Positions 1-11,576 of a stretch of 64,000 nucleotides of DNA are shown here, piece after piece; positions within the stretch are counted from its first letter, which is position 1; every line of letters starts with the position of its first letter. The DNA lies in the NCBI GenBank assembly GCA_020744225.1, contig JAGMWG010000002.1:2695376-2759375 (forward strand). The letters run 5' to 3'. A program made the translations under genes and the position numbers. This DNA comes from Paraphoma chrysanthemicola (Eukaryota; Ascomycota; Dothideomycetes; Pleosporales; Phaeosphaeriaceae). The notes under the pieces are model-generated. The model was not told where the DNA came from. It did not search any database and saw only the letters and a program-made list of their open reading frames with translations.

Positions 1-528
1 CGTCGATCGGTGACCGAGCCTGACGCCGAGGCAATGCGAAGCTTTTGTATGCCGATTGAGCCCATCTTTAAATTAGTGAATGGGTGTTGTGAATGGTACA
101 AGTTGAGAATATCAAAAGAAGACAAATGAAGGTAATGATATCAACATGGACACGCTCTTAGGATGAAATAATAAAGACAGACATTGTGAAGATTTGCACA
201 AAGATATACAAAGCTCGATCCATGGCTTGGGCGTTTGGCATTAGCTCCCGGGTACCATGAGCGCAGAAGCGGGGTTGCTGCGCCAGTGAAACATTACTCA
301 TGCCACACCCATCAAACGCTTATCCGCATGCGTCCACTACACACAGAAAATCTTGTCGCAACCCATTTTCGGAGTATGGATTTAGCAAAAAATGGCCACC
401 GCTGAAGTCGCTCCACACTTCAATTTGTCAGCTTCCGCCCGTCGAACATTATATCAAGGTCAGGCATCCGGTGGTCATGGGAGACAAGACAGCAGACGTC
501 GATGCCAACACCCAAAGCATCAATCACA
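1..528. other. left-edge non-coding stretch
   Basis: No convincing gene is seen. Short open frames around 300-629 overlap the 5' part of the downstream flavoprotein gene in other frames and resemble no family. The stretch probably holds the promoter and 5' leader of the gene starting at 529. The first ~60 bases could be the end of something outside the window, but this cannot be judged. Confidence 0.5.
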
Positions 529-1635
529 ATGTCAGAGTCCAAGCTTTTCAAGCCCCTCACCATCGGCAAGCTGCAGCTGAGCCACCGCATCGGCATGTGC
601 CCACTTACCAGGTTCCGTGCATCCGATGATCACGTCCCACTGCCTATCGTCGAAACATATTATGCGCAACGCGGTTCAGTTCCTAAAACTCTCTTAATAT
701 CGGAAGGAACGTTCATATCTCCCAAACAGGGTGGCACCAACAACGTTCCCGGCATCTACAACGAGAGCCAGATAGCGGCATGGCGCAAGGTCACTGATGC
801 CGTACACGCGAAGGGAAGCTACATCTTTTGTCAATTATGGGCACTCGGACGCACCGCATCGCCAGATGTTGCCAGAAGGGAGAATATCAGAGTAACTAGC
901 TCCAGCAACATCGCTCTCAGTGAAGATCATGTCGTTCCAGAACCCCTGAGCGTGGAAGAGATCAAATCAACCATTGAAGACTATGCTCAAGCCGCAAAAA
1001 ACGCGCTAGCCGCCGGTTTTGATGGAGTTGAGCTGCATGGAGCAAACGGCTACTTGATTGATCAGTTCCTTCAGGACGTGAGCAACAAGCGCACGGATCA
1101 GTATGGTGGATCCATAGAGAATCGGTCCAGATTCGCACTGGAGGCCGTGCAAGCAGTTGTCGATGCCGTGGGTGCCGACAGAACAGCCATCCGATTCAGC
1201 CCTTTCAGCCCTTTCAATGGCATGAAGATGGACAACCTTGTCCCTCAATTTGCCGATATAGTGCAGAAACTGAACCCTCTAAAGCTTGCATATCTGCATC
1301 TCGTGGAGTCCCGGATTGCTGGTAGCAAAGATTGCGAAGGTGACGAGAAGCTGGATTTTGCTATCGATCTTTGGAGTGGACCTTTGCTCCTAGCTGGAGG
1401 ATATAAGCCAGACACGGCGAAGATGGTGGTAGATCACGAACGACCAGACAAAGACATTGTCGTCATGTTCGGTCGACTTTACATCTCCACACCAGATCTC
1501 CCATTCAGGGTCAAAAACGGGCTGGATCTGAATCCGTACAACCGGGATACGTTCTATACACCGATGAAAGCAGAAGGATACATTGATTACGAGTTCAGTA
1601 CACATTTCGGGCGAACAACGGCAGCTTCAGTCTAG
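529..1635 (+). CDS. Old Yellow Enzyme family NADH:flavin oxidoreductase
   Basis: Intronless gene of 368 residues, the usual length for a fungal FMN-dependent ene-reductase that reduces activated C=C bonds (enones, enals) with NAD(P)H. The N-terminus has the FMN-contact MCPLTRFRA stretch (residues ~22-30). The substrate-binding pair appears as LHGANGYL (His and Asn, ~175), followed by the family signature QYGGSIENRSRF (~197-208) and FGRLYISTPDLP near the C-terminus, which contacts the FMN phosphate. An in-frame ATG nine codons upstream (502) exists; 529 was chosen because family N-termini begin just before LFKPLTIG. It opens a block of redox genes, so saturating an unsaturated ring or chain before further breakdown is a reasonable inferred role. 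The substrate is unknown. Confidence 0.9.
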   Translation: MSESKLFKPLTIGKLQLSHRIGMCPLTRFRASDDHVPLPIVETYYAQRGSVPKTLLISEGTFISPKQGGTNNVPGIYNESQIAAWRKVTDAVHAKGSYIFCQLWALGRTASPDVARRENIRVTSSSNIALSEDHVVPEPLSVEEIKSTIEDYAQAAKNALAAGFDGVELHGANGYLIDQFLQDVSNKRTDQYGGSIENRSRFALEAVQAVVDAVGADRTAIRFSPFSPFNGMKMDNLVPQFADIVQKLNPLKLAYLHLVESRIAGSKDCEGDEKLDFAIDLWSGPLLLAGGYKPDTAKMVVDHERPDKDIVVMFGRLYISTPDLPFRVKNGLDLNPYNRDTFYTPMKAEGYIDYEFSTHFGRTTAASV

Positions 1636-2909
1636 ATAGAACGTAAGTTCCAATTGCATCTTTTTAAGAACATTCTTTAGCCCTTTGTACTTACATTGAC
1701 GACCTATCCTTTGTCACTGTTAAATCGGACTAACATCTCGAAGCTCATGATTGTATGAAGGCCTAATAGTCTTTTGCGGCTACCGTTCGCATCCCGATGC
1801 TGCGTTTTACTGCCTGCTTTCATTGCTCTGATCAAGTGTGTCATTGTAAAGATTGCTCTTTCTTGAGAGGCCCTCCGCTCTATTCTTGTTCCTCTTCATG
1901 CTCCATGAACATGGCCGATAGTGATGAATTTACGCTTGACTTATTGACATGGGGGGGGGGGGGCATTGCCTATCCTCGGCCAAGACGCGCAAATCATTAT
2001 CCCGAATGATGCCATGGCTCATCAGCGCCTTGACTCGATCTGTGCGCTGTTGAAGCAAAGGAACTTGCCGAGTTCTAGTAGTTTCGTTCTGGGATAGGAG
2101 CTTTCGAACCTAGTCTTCAATTTCCCAATGCCATATCCTTCTATCCCTAGATGTTGTCAGGCGAGATGTGTAGGTAGCACCTCTCCCTTGAGTAGTTTTC
2201 GCTGCCTATGTTTATCGACTAGTGCGTGCCTCGTGTATATAGAGGACTAGATCACCGATGCTCGAGGCCAGGAGTTTCGCCCACACCATTCAACGTTGCT
2301 GTACACTCATCGGCAGCCACGTTTCGCGGTGGCTCCAACGCTTCTATCCTACAAATTTCATTGTCAGCAAGATGGTGATTGATGAATACCGGGGTGCGTA
2401 GAGCCTTGTCAGCCCGAGCACAATAGCCATGGTGTGATGACCACACATCTGATTGGTCGCCTGGTGATGTCGAAGCTTTGCGATACGAGATCCGTCTCCA
2501 CACTGCATCTGATCACGTGAGCATCCGAGTACTGTCCATGGGGAATCGTCTAACATCGCTGTGGAACTAATTCAACTAGGTATGATGCCCACTACCAAGT
2601 TGGACCGACCAAGTGTGTGGTGGATGCTTCAGCTTGTCCCGTAATCAGCAGGTTCTGCATCTGAAAACTTGCAAAGCAACGAGGTACTGACTCATGCCCA
2701 GCCGTGTCCTCGCGTAGAATGGACGCTAAGCTAAATTGCGATGGACAAAACGTTAAATGGAATGACGAAAGGACCTCGGGACGCAAGGGTGCAATTCCTA
2801 CAATTCATCAGGTCAAGGTCAACACTACGTGCAGTCTCTTACAACTATATCAAGGAATAGACAACGTTGAACTTCGTCGATAATCCTCAACACTGTCGTA
2901 AGACTATCA
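1636..2909. other. intergenic region with a G homopolymer
   Basis: No gene supported. It contains a run of 13 G at 1951-1963. Open frames of 60-85 codons on both strands (for example 2252-2503 on -) show no recognisable motif. The distal part is presumably the promoter of the dehydrogenase starting at 2910. Confidence 0.5.
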
Positions 2910-4029
2910 ATGGCACAGTCGGATCTTTCGCAACCGTCCCCACGATCTAAAGTGTGGCTTGTGACAGGCTGCTCTTCAGGGTTGGGGCAGCGCATCGTTT
3001 GCGCAGTACTCGCTCGCGGCGACAAGATCATTGCTACGGCCCGTCGACTGTCAGATCTTGACTACATCAAAGACCAAGCTGGTGGTACAGAGAGGGGTTA
3101 CTGCATTACGCTCGATGTAACGTCGTCCGGTGAGCAGATTCAAAACGAGATCGACAAGGCTATTGAGCATTTTGGATGCATTGATGTCCTGGTGAACAAT
3201 GCTGGTTTTGTAGTTTCGGGTGTCTGGGAAGAGCTCAGGTATGTAATCACTCAGTGTAACGAGATATTTCAGTTCTGCGCGTTGCAATTATGTACCCGAG
3301 CACATAGACGTTAACTCAGGTATGTGCGCATTAGTGATCAAGATGTTCAAAGCCAAATGGATACCAACTTTTTCGGAGCTCTCAAAGTCACCCGCTCTGT
3401 ACTGCCGTATATGCGCAAAGCGCGTTCCGGTGTTATACTGTTCATGGGGAGTATATCTGGGTGGTATGGAGTGGGAGCCGGAGGGCCGTATAGCGCATCA
3501 AAATTTGCCATAGAAGGTAAGTCCTCCTACATGTCGAAACATATGTCGAAACATCGAAACATTCCAGAGCTCCCGACAGACCATTGATTCATCTACAGGG
3601 GCCGCGGAAAGTCTAGCCAGAGAAACAGTCCACCTCAACATCCGCACCCACGTCCTCGTTCTTGGCCTGTTTCGCACGGACATCCTTTCATCGAAGCGGA
3701 AAGCCGGTCTTCTTAAACCATCTACAGGATTGGCTGACTACAATGCCATCAAAACACACTTGGCAGATCGCCACAAGGTGACTCATGACAACCAACCGGG
3801 AGATCCAGGTCTCGCAGCAGAACGAGTGGTGGACATTGCAAGAATGGAGAACCTGACTGACACCGAAATGCAAGGGTTAGATTCGCTGCGCATCCCTCTC
3901 GGGACTGATGCGTTGCGGGTCATGAAAACAAAGTGTGAGCAGACGATGGAGCACATGAGTGTATGGGGAAGTTTTGCAGGTAGCACAGACTACGAAGGAG
4001 TAGATGATGTGCTTAGCTATTTGAGGTAG
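2910..4029 (+). CDS. short-chain dehydrogenase/reductase (SDR)
   Basis: Three exons: 2910-3238, 3320-3516 and 3599-4029, giving 318 residues. The frame is continuous across both introns. It is a classical SDR with an N-terminal Rossmann fold: the cofactor motif is TGCSSGLG (residues ~19-26), NNAG lies at ~93, and the catalytic Ser is in MGSISGWYG with YSASKFAIEG (YxxxK) after it. The C-terminal half is variable, as in fungal 17-beta-HSD-like or retinol-dehydrogenase-like SDRs, and ends DDVLSYLR. It would oxidise or reduce a hydroxyl/ketone with NADP(H) or NAD(H); the substrate cannot be read. Intron 1 is bounded by an 11-base direct repeat (see findings). It converges with the aldehyde dehydrogenase gene 324 bases downstream. 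Confidence 0.9.
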
Positions 4030-4352
4030 AAGCTCGAGAGTCACACCGTACTATTGTTAGGTGCATATTTGAATCTATACCAATTTGGTCGAAGTGGTGC
4101 GTTATTCCAAGTGTCTCTTGAATCTGTAACTACTCAAACGGTATCATGTCCATACAATACCCACGTGGGGCAGGACCTCGCTTTCAAGTGTAGCGATGGC
4201 CCATAACCATGCGCATATGGTCGGGACAAATGCAGATTAAATTCAACATGTTTACACTAGAAGAAAAGTGTCCGAACCATTTTTGTGAATGAAAGTATTC
4301 GCAGTTCACAAGAAGTATGACTAACAAGTCAAAGAAAGTTGACTCTACAAAA

Positions 4353-6051
4353 TCATATACCCCAGTTGCCAATCGTTACGCTCTTGACATTCTGGTACTC
4401 TGCGAGTCCGTATTTGCTTCCCTCGCGACCGAACCCACTTTCCCCCACGCCCCCGAACGGCGCTTCAGCTGCCGATATCTTGCCTGTGTTGACGCCTACC
4501 ATACCTACGTTCAATTTTGCCGCCACTCTCATAACACGGCTCACATCCTTGGAGAAGAAGTAACCAGCAAGCCCAAATTCAGTGGCGTTAGCAAGCTTCA
4601 GCGCATCCTCTTCATCACTAAACGTGAAGATCGGAGCGAGTGGTCCAAAAGTTTCGTCGGTAGCTACGAGGGCGGTGCGAGATACGTCAGAAAGAACAGT
4701 TGGCTGGAAGAAGAATCCGGGTGCGATTGGTGCGCCTCCGATGAGAAGTTTGGCGCCTTTCGCCAGAGCGTCAGCAATATGTGAGCTCACTTTGTCGACA
4801 CTTGACTGGTTCACGACCGGGCCTTGTGTCGTTTTAGCCTCAAGTCCAGGGCCAACCTGGAGAGCTGCAACCTTTGCGACTAGCTTTTCGGTGAATTCCT
4901 TGGCAATGTTCTGATGGACGAGAAGGCGATTTGCGCTGCGACCATGTGTTAGATTTGTTCAAGGAACGATGCAATGAGCGGCGACGAAACTGACCAAACA
5001 CAGGTCTGTCCCGTGCAGCGGAACTTGCAGAACATGGCGCCATCCACTGCGAGATCGAGGTCGGCATCTTCAAAGACGATAAAGGGAGCATTGCCACCTA
5101 GCTCAAGACTGACACGCTTCAAAGTTCCCATCGCCAACTTGGCCAGCATCTTTCCAACGCCCGTGGATCCAGTGAAAGAAATCTTCTTGACACTAGGGTT
5201 CTTACACAGCTCTGTTGCCGCTTTTCGATCTTTTGTTGGAAGCACCTGAAATATTCGGGGCGGGAACCCAGCTTCGATAGCCAGTTTAGCAAGCGCAGCG
5301 CACGTGTACGGTGTTTCGCTAGGCGGCTTTACGACAACAGCGCAGCCTGCAGCAAACGCCGGTGCAATCTTCCGCGTAATCATAGCTGCGGGAAAGTTCC
5401 ATGGTGTGATGATGCCGCAAACACCAACTGGCTCTTTGAAAGTGAGAACATTAGTATGAGGGCTTGCTGAAGGTATTGTGTCGCCGTAGGCTCGAGGTGC
5501 CTCTTCAGCGAACCAAGCCACAAAGGAGGCCGCGTATCGTACTTCTCCGACAGCTTCAGTCAGTGTCTTGCCGTTCTCAAGTGAGAGGATGGTGCCGACT
5601 GAAAACCGTTAGACTAGTCTCTAAGCTGCGATTGTGGTGTATGTTTACGATCCGTTTCATTCGCACTGATAAGTTTGAACCACTTCCTCAGCAATGCTCC
5701 CTTTTGATGGGCCGTCGTTGAGCGGTAATATTGCTCTCCTGCTGTTACTGCACTGGAAATAGACAGTTGAAAGTCTTCGAGCGTGCAATTGGAAACCTTG
5801 CCCAACACCGTCGCCGTAGAGGGCTCTGTTACACACTCAGTAAGCAATCATGGTGAGAGCATGGGATACTGAACGGACGTACCAATGACCTCAAAAGTAT
5901 TGTCCTTTTGTACCCATTTGCCGTCAATGAGAGCTTCTGAGATGAATAGCTCTGAGTTCTTGAGCTGTTTCCCAATTTAGCATGGTTTACTGAGCTTCTT
6001 GGACGTACGCACCGAAGCGAGCGCGGTCTCATGGTATTTCCCAGACGACAT
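4353..6051 (-). CDS. NAD(P)-dependent aldehyde dehydrogenase, succinate-semialdehyde type
   Basis: Five exons on the minus strand: 6051-6013, 5964-5883, 5825-5649, 5598-4995 and 4935-4353, giving 494 residues, normal for class I SSADH (UGA2/GabD-like). Seen in the translation: the N-terminal LFISEALIDGKWV type start, the PWNFPAAMITRK oxyanion region, the cofactor loop FTGSTGVGK, the general-base glutamate in LELGGNAP, the catalytic cysteine in GQTCVCANR (split by the last intron), and the C-terminal PFGGVGESGFGREGSKYG. These are hallmarks of succinate-semialdehyde dehydrogenases, which oxidise a short omega-acid aldehyde to the dicarboxylate. No targeting signal is obvious. In this cluster it may take the aldehyde made by the zinc alcohol dehydrogenase (inference). 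A related short-chain aldehyde remains possible as substrate. Confidence 0.9.
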
Positions 6052-6854
6052 GGTGACGATCCTCTAGCTTTGTTTCAGGTGAATCCGGTACTTGAGTTAC
6101 AAAAAACTTGTTCATCCAAGTCCGTCTGGACAGGCTTCAGATAGCCCAATATGCTGAGCATTATTTAACTTGGTCAGCGACGACCCTATTTTATTGCTCG
6201 GATTGCATGCAGCGCCTAGGTAGATGTGGGTGACATCCGGTCCATCACCCAAATTAGCACTCTACCAGGCGGCAATCATGAGTCATGAGAGCCAAGACCA
6301 ACCGATACAAACGAAGCATGGTATGAAGGCTGGCTACTGACTGTAGCAGGCTCTGCAGGCAGGTCACTACTAATGCGGCACAGACTAGCTAACAAAGTAC
6401 TGTAAGCACTCTGACATCGACAAGTACAGTGCCATCAGTCTCGAGGATGTACTGTTGAAGAAATATGAGGAAAGTGCACCGAAAATCGACCGATACTGTT
6501 CTGTCTGTCAGGGTGCTCACATGTTCTTCGACCTGGCCACATAGATTTATGAACTGCACTAAAGTAAGTGCCAGTTCTAGATCTGACGTAGGCTCCACTG
6601 AAGTACAATATCAAGCTCACATTGTGTAGGCTCATAATCAACGAGTGATGTCAATCGGCGGACATGATGTGTGAAGAGCTCGAAGGTCAACTTTGGGCGA
6701 GATTGTACGAGCCGTTTTTAACGCTGAGTGTGAAAATGCAGCTGCACTCTGTAGATTAGACGTAGGCTTTTGGTTATTTTGAAGAATTGTCGCAGTAACA
6801 CACCAATGTGTCCATCAAGTGTATTATCTAGACAATGATAGGTAAACCACTCTG
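6052..6854. other. intergenic region, promoter of the aldehyde dehydrogenase and 3' side of the ligase
   Basis: Nothing coding is supported. Two short minus-strand frames (6389-6641) look accidental. The part adjacent to 6051 should hold the aldehyde dehydrogenase promoter. Confidence 0.5.
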
Positions 6855-8590
6855 CTAAAGTTTAGCTTGGAGTACGCCATCACGAACAACTAAGTTAGTA
6901 CTAGCTCCACCTGTGTTCTCTCTCAATTTCCTTCTTAAAATCTTACCCGCTGGGCTCTTCGGTATCTTATCCACAATCTCTACTTCGACAATCCATTTGT
7001 GCTTTGCTTTCTTCTCCTTGACGAACTCAATAATCGCCCTTGCTTCCTGCGGAGGATCGCACTTTTTCTCTTCTCTGAGCACAATAAATGCCTTTGGCCT
7101 CTCGCCAGCGCGAGCATCTGGGATCCCGCAGACGGCCACATCGCTGACCGCAGGGTGTCCAAGCAACAAGTTCTCTAGCTCGGCTGGTGCAACGCCGATT
7201 CCCTTTACTTTGATCATTTCTTTCAGTCTATCCGTGATTGAAAGCAGACCTTCCTCATCGATATAGCCAATATCTCCGGTATGCAGAAAGCCACCTTTGT
7301 CGAACGTCTCCACTGTGGCCTGAGGATTGGCAAGGTAGCCCATTGCAACCTGTGGGCCTTTGGCCCAGATCTCGCCTGCCTTGTTGACTCCGCATTCTTC
7401 CAGCGTAGTAGGGTCCACGATCTTGATATTCGTGGAGCCAACGAGCATGCCAACCTTGTCGGCGTACTTGTACGCATACTTGGAAGGGGGGTGAGACGTT
7501 ATTGCTGAGCACGACTCGGTCATGCCATAACCCTGCTTAAATCCGGTATTTGGAAACTTCTTCTCTAGAAGATTAAGAATCTCGCGTGGTAGGGGTGCAG
7601 CGCCGGATGAGAAGCGACGGACGTGAGAAAGGTCATATTTGTCGACGGTTCTGGGGTCTTGCACTAGTCGAATTAGAATTGGTGGCACGATGAGAAGCTC
7701 TTTGATTTGGTAGCGGCACACAGTTTCGAGCAACGAGTCCAGCGTGTATGAAGGCAACACGTATGTGTGGGCGTTGATGGCGATGGGCAAGTGAATTTCA
7801 TGCACGATCCCGGTGATGTGGTAGAACGGTAAAGCTGCGACAATCTTGTCGTGGTCTTTCGGGGTGATCTGTCGAATTTGGAGGCATTGAGCAATGATAT
7901 TGCCATGAGACACCATGACTGCTTTCGGGAGACCAGTGGTACCGCTGCTCAGACAGAGGTAAGCGCAGACATCGTGACTGGTCTTTCCCGTCGGTATGTG
8001 GAATTGAGGAACTTGCTCGCCCTTTTTCAAGTTTTTGGCTTCCACGATCAGATCTTGGAGGTTCAACAGACCATCCTGATTCGTGGGAATGCTCAACAGG
8101 TTGTTGAAACTCATGCCAGAGGCAGTCGATGCTCGACGCGCAAGCTGGACAGACTCAGCGCCGGTGAAAATCATCTTGGCCTTCGTCAGTTGTAAAGCAT
8201 ATGCCAGTTCATCTACGGTATATTCTGGTGATACTGCGCAGGCGATCGCGCCAATCCGCACAGCTGCCAGAGCTATCACCGGATACCAGATCGAGTTCTT
8301 GCTGTAGACGACCACCACATCTCCATCGCGCAGCCCGAACTTATTATAGAGCACAGTCGAAAGGCCTGCTGTGTTCTCTGCTAAATCCGCGAACGTGATA
8401 TGCTCCAGTGTTGAAACATCAGTGAAGCCTTGCAAAGCGGTCGAATTATGGCTGGGAGTGCATGATTCGAAGAGCCAAGACCATAGGGTTTGACCACTTG
8501 ACACTGAAAATCCTCAGTGAGGCTGCAGATAATATGCCCAAGTGTTGAGTACTTACATTCAATTTGCGGTTGCTGTGATGTGAATAACAT
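6855..8590 (-). CDS. AMP-forming acyl-CoA ligase (4-coumarate:CoA-ligase-like), peroxisomal
   Basis: Two exons, 8590-8557 and 8503-6855, giving 560 residues. The second exon alone lacks an ATG. A GTAAGT donor and TTTTCAG acceptor join it in frame to a short first exon beginning MLFTSQQPQ. ANL-superfamily motifs are complete: the P-loop-like SSGTTGLPKAV (~195), QGYGMTES, the GFLHTGDIGYIDEEG hinge region, the DRLKEMIKVKG linker and the catalytic lysine in SPAGKILRRKL. The protein ends in AKL, a canonical PTS1 peroxisome signal, so it probably activates a carboxylic acid to acyl-AMP and acyl-CoA for peroxisomal oxidation. It is divergently paired with the APH-type kinase 277 bases away. Substrate class is not resolvable: arylpropanoid, medium-chain or hydroxy acid. 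Confidence 0.92.
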
Positions 8591-8866
8591 ATTGCAGATG
8601 GTTATCTTAAGTTTGCTTCTGTGAATACAGATTGCAGCATCAATTATATGGACCCCAGAATGAATACGATTAGAGTTTACCCTCGCAATTGCTGATGTGC
8701 CACGGCTCAAACGCCTTTGCCAAGCAGGCAAGCTACCCGTATCTTGGATCAACATGAACTGAGTCATGTCATTTGACACGAAGCTTTGATTTTTGAGTCT
8801 GATTGCGGAATAGGGATTACATCTTATAAATCACTGCGATGTGAACTTTCAGCATATGCAAAACGA
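8591..8866. promoter_or_regulatory. shared divergent promoter region, ligase / APH kinase
   Basis: The 276 bases between the start codons of the minus-strand ligase and the plus-strand kinase must hold both promoters. This suggests coordinated expression. No individual factor site is claimed. Confidence 0.55.
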
Positions 8867-10131
8867 ATGATGGCCGGCAATATGCGACAGCCCATTGATG
8901 AACATGCACTCGCAGAGTACATTCAAGCAAACGTACCCGTTATCAGGGTGCCATTGAAATTAAAGCAGGTACGTTACTGCCTCCTGCTTGAGGGCTTTGA
9001 ATTGAAAGCCTAGAACTGACGTTTTACGACCACAGTTCAGCCACGGGCAGTCAAATCCAACATACGAAATCACCTCGTCTACGGGCACAAAGTACGTGCT
9101 TCGGAAGAAGCCTCCAGGCAAAGTCCTGTCTGCAAGTGCACATCAGATTGAGCGCGAATACCGGATCATCAAATCCCTTGAAAACACAGATGTGCCGGTA
9201 CCCAAGACGTATGGCCTGTGTGAGAATGCTTCGATTATTGGGACACCATTCTACATTATGGAATTCCTAGATGGTAGAATATTCGAAGATGCATGGTTGC
9301 CTGATCAGAGTCCGGAGGAGCGTCGCGAGTTGTAAGTTCTTCGTACTGCTCTCAGTCTTCCCAAAAGTTATTCTGACGTCTACCAGATGGAAAGAAGCAG
9401 TTCGTACACTTACGAAGATGCACAAAGTCAACCTGTCAGCTGTGAACCTGGCTGATTGGAAGCGAGCAACCCGCTTCTACAGCCGTCAGGTCAAAACACT
9501 CTCAAGAGTTTCCTTCGAACAAGCTCGAGTCAGGAATAATGCTACGGGTCGGGCGGTAGGTAGTTTGCCTTACCTCAAAGAATTAGTCTCCTTTTTCGCA
9601 AAAGAGTCCACTCAGCCGGTCGAACGCAAGGCACTCGTACACGGAGACTTCAAAATCGATAACCTGGTATTCCACAAGACCGAACCTCGCGTGATCGGCA
9701 TACTGGACTGGGAAATGGCCACGGAGGGGCATCCGTTGTCTGATTTGGTCAATCTTACTGCTCCATTTATTTGGTCAACAATGCGCGTACCAATGACGAT
9801 CGAGCAATCTTTGACCAAGGAATTGAAAGAAGCTCAAGAGAAGTTCAGACAAGGAAGCGTGCCAGGAATGCCCAGCCTTGCAGAGTGCTATCGGTGGTAT
9901 GGAGAGGGAATGGGGTGGGATCCTGAGTCAGATTCCGATTGGGCGGTTGCCTTCAACCTCTTCCGGACTGCTGTCATTATGCAAGGTATCACAGCAAGGA
10001 TGGCGCAAGAACAGGCAAGTGGAACTAAGGCTGCGCGGTTTGCGTTGCAGACCATTCCTTACGCAATATGGTCAAATGCGAGCGTGGAAATGATTAAGAA
10101 CAAGGGGCTTGGCGTGCGGGGTAAACTTTGA
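8867..10131 (+). CDS. APH-fold phosphotransferase (ACAD10/11 N-terminal / LvaA-like kinase)
   Basis: Three exons: 8867-8968, 9036-9331 and 9387-10131, giving 380 residues. Upstream in-frame sequence makes 8786 an alternative start; the tandem ATG at 8867/8870 fits family N-termini better. Seen: the FSHGQSNPTYEI nucleotide-binding start (~35-46), KYVLRKKPPG with the phosphate-anchoring lysine, EREYRIIKSL, the Brenner catalytic motif VHGDFKIDNLVF and the metal-binding LDWEMATEGHPLSDL. This order is that of the stand-alone APH domain related to human ACAD10/ACAD11 and bacterial LvaA. In those systems the kinase phosphorylates the 4-hydroxyl of a 4-hydroxyacyl-CoA before elimination and beta-oxidation. 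The C-terminus GKL is a weak PTS1-like tripeptide. Partnering with the adjacent acyl-CoA ligase is inferred. Confidence 0.88.
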
Positions 10132-10301
10132 GACGATCCTGCACTGACCAATGTCTCTCCTAAACAATCTTAGTCGAACAAAGCCAGCTCAACGTGACTT
10201 TCCACTAGCACGTGCACCAAGTGCTTCAATGTAATCGTGACTAGTTATAGCCTTCTGCTCGAATAAAAAAGCGCTCTTTCTTTTGACGCAACTGAGGTGA
10301 A

Positions 10302-11512
10302 ATGATGCGCGCAGTCGTGTTCAAAGGTGTACGCGAGGTTGCGGTGGAAGACCGACCCGTGCCAGCATTACAAGACGGCAAGGATATTATCATCAAAGTC
10401 CGATATACGGCAGTATGTGGCAGGTATGTGAACTAGGATTGTAAGCATTCAGCAAAATATATACTGATTCCCCAATCAGCGAACTTCATGTGTTCAGAGG
10501 CCACCAGCCCTCAGCAACTGGTTTTATCATGGGCCATGAGGTTACTGGAGTGGTGCACGAAGTCGGTGATGAGATCAAAAATCTTGCAGTGGGTGACGCT
10601 GTCGTCTGTCCATTTACTGTGAGCTGCGGGGTCTGCTACTATTGCATACATGGATACACATCACGCTGTGAGCAATCGCTTTTGCTTGGATGCCCATTAC
10701 TTGATGGGGCACAAGCGGAATATGTCCGGATTCCTCTAGCAGAGACAACTGTTGTCAAAGCCCCCAAGGGTATCGAGGAGCTGAAGCTTTGTCTCATGGC
10801 GGATATCTTTCCCACCGGATACTTCGCGGCCAGTAATGGTTTGGGTAAACTCGACCCTGCAATCGCCCGGGAAAGTGTTGTGGTTTTAATTGGATGCGGT
10901 CCGGTCGGCTTGTGCGCGTTGATCGCTGCTTTGGAGTACAGCCCAAAGGCTTTGCTGGCTGTTGATGGGATCCCGTCTCGCCTGGCCACTGCGCAAAAGC
11001 TTGGAGCAGAACCATGGAACTACCAAATCGACAAAGAAGACCTTGCGAAGCGTGTACTGGAGCTTACGGATGGTCGTGGCGCCGATGTGGTCATCGAAGT
11101 CGTAGGGCATAGCGACGCGCTTGACATGAGCTTCCAGCTGCTCCGGCCTTGGGGTACGATCTCAAGTGTGGGCGTACACAACGGCCCGATCCCTTGGACC
11201 GGTAATCAAGCCTACGGGAAGAATTTGACACTTCAGATGGGTAGATGTCCTGTGCGCAGTAAGTGGATGGCTTGTTGTGGTGTCAGATCTTAGCTAATCT
11301 TCATACACAGGCATATTTCCGCAGGCCCTCGACCTGCTAGAGAGGAAGCAACATCTATTGGAGTAAGTGATTGCATGGTGTATAACTTGTTCAAGACTAA
11401 CAGCACCAGCTTTATGACCGATACAGTGCTGCCTCTGAGCGATGCTGTGGAGGGCTACTCTTTATTCGATTCTTCTAAGGTTCACAAGGTAATACTTGAC
11501 GCACATAAGTAA
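10302..11512 (+). CDS. zinc-dependent medium-chain alcohol dehydrogenase
   Basis: Four exons: 10302-10423, 10480-11258, 11311-11362 and 11410-11512, giving 351 residues, as expected for MDR alcohol dehydrogenases. The catalytic-zinc ligands are visible in VCGSELH and GHEVTG. The structural-zinc lobe has four cysteines in the spacing C-x2-C-x2-C-x7-C (CGVCYYCIHGYTSRC). A Rossmann motif GCGPVGLCA (~193) and DGRGADVVIEVVGH follow. It oxidises an alcohol to aldehyde or ketone with NAD(P). It starts 171 bases after the kinase on the same strand and converges with the metallo-hydrolase 64 bases downstream. A GroES-like formaldehyde or sorbitol-type dehydrogenase is an alternative label; the substrate is unknown. 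Confidence 0.9.
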
Positions 11513-11576
11513 AGCCATGGGGAAGACGTAATGTGACGAATGAAATTGCAAACGTTGCTAGAATATTTTCGTGTTT

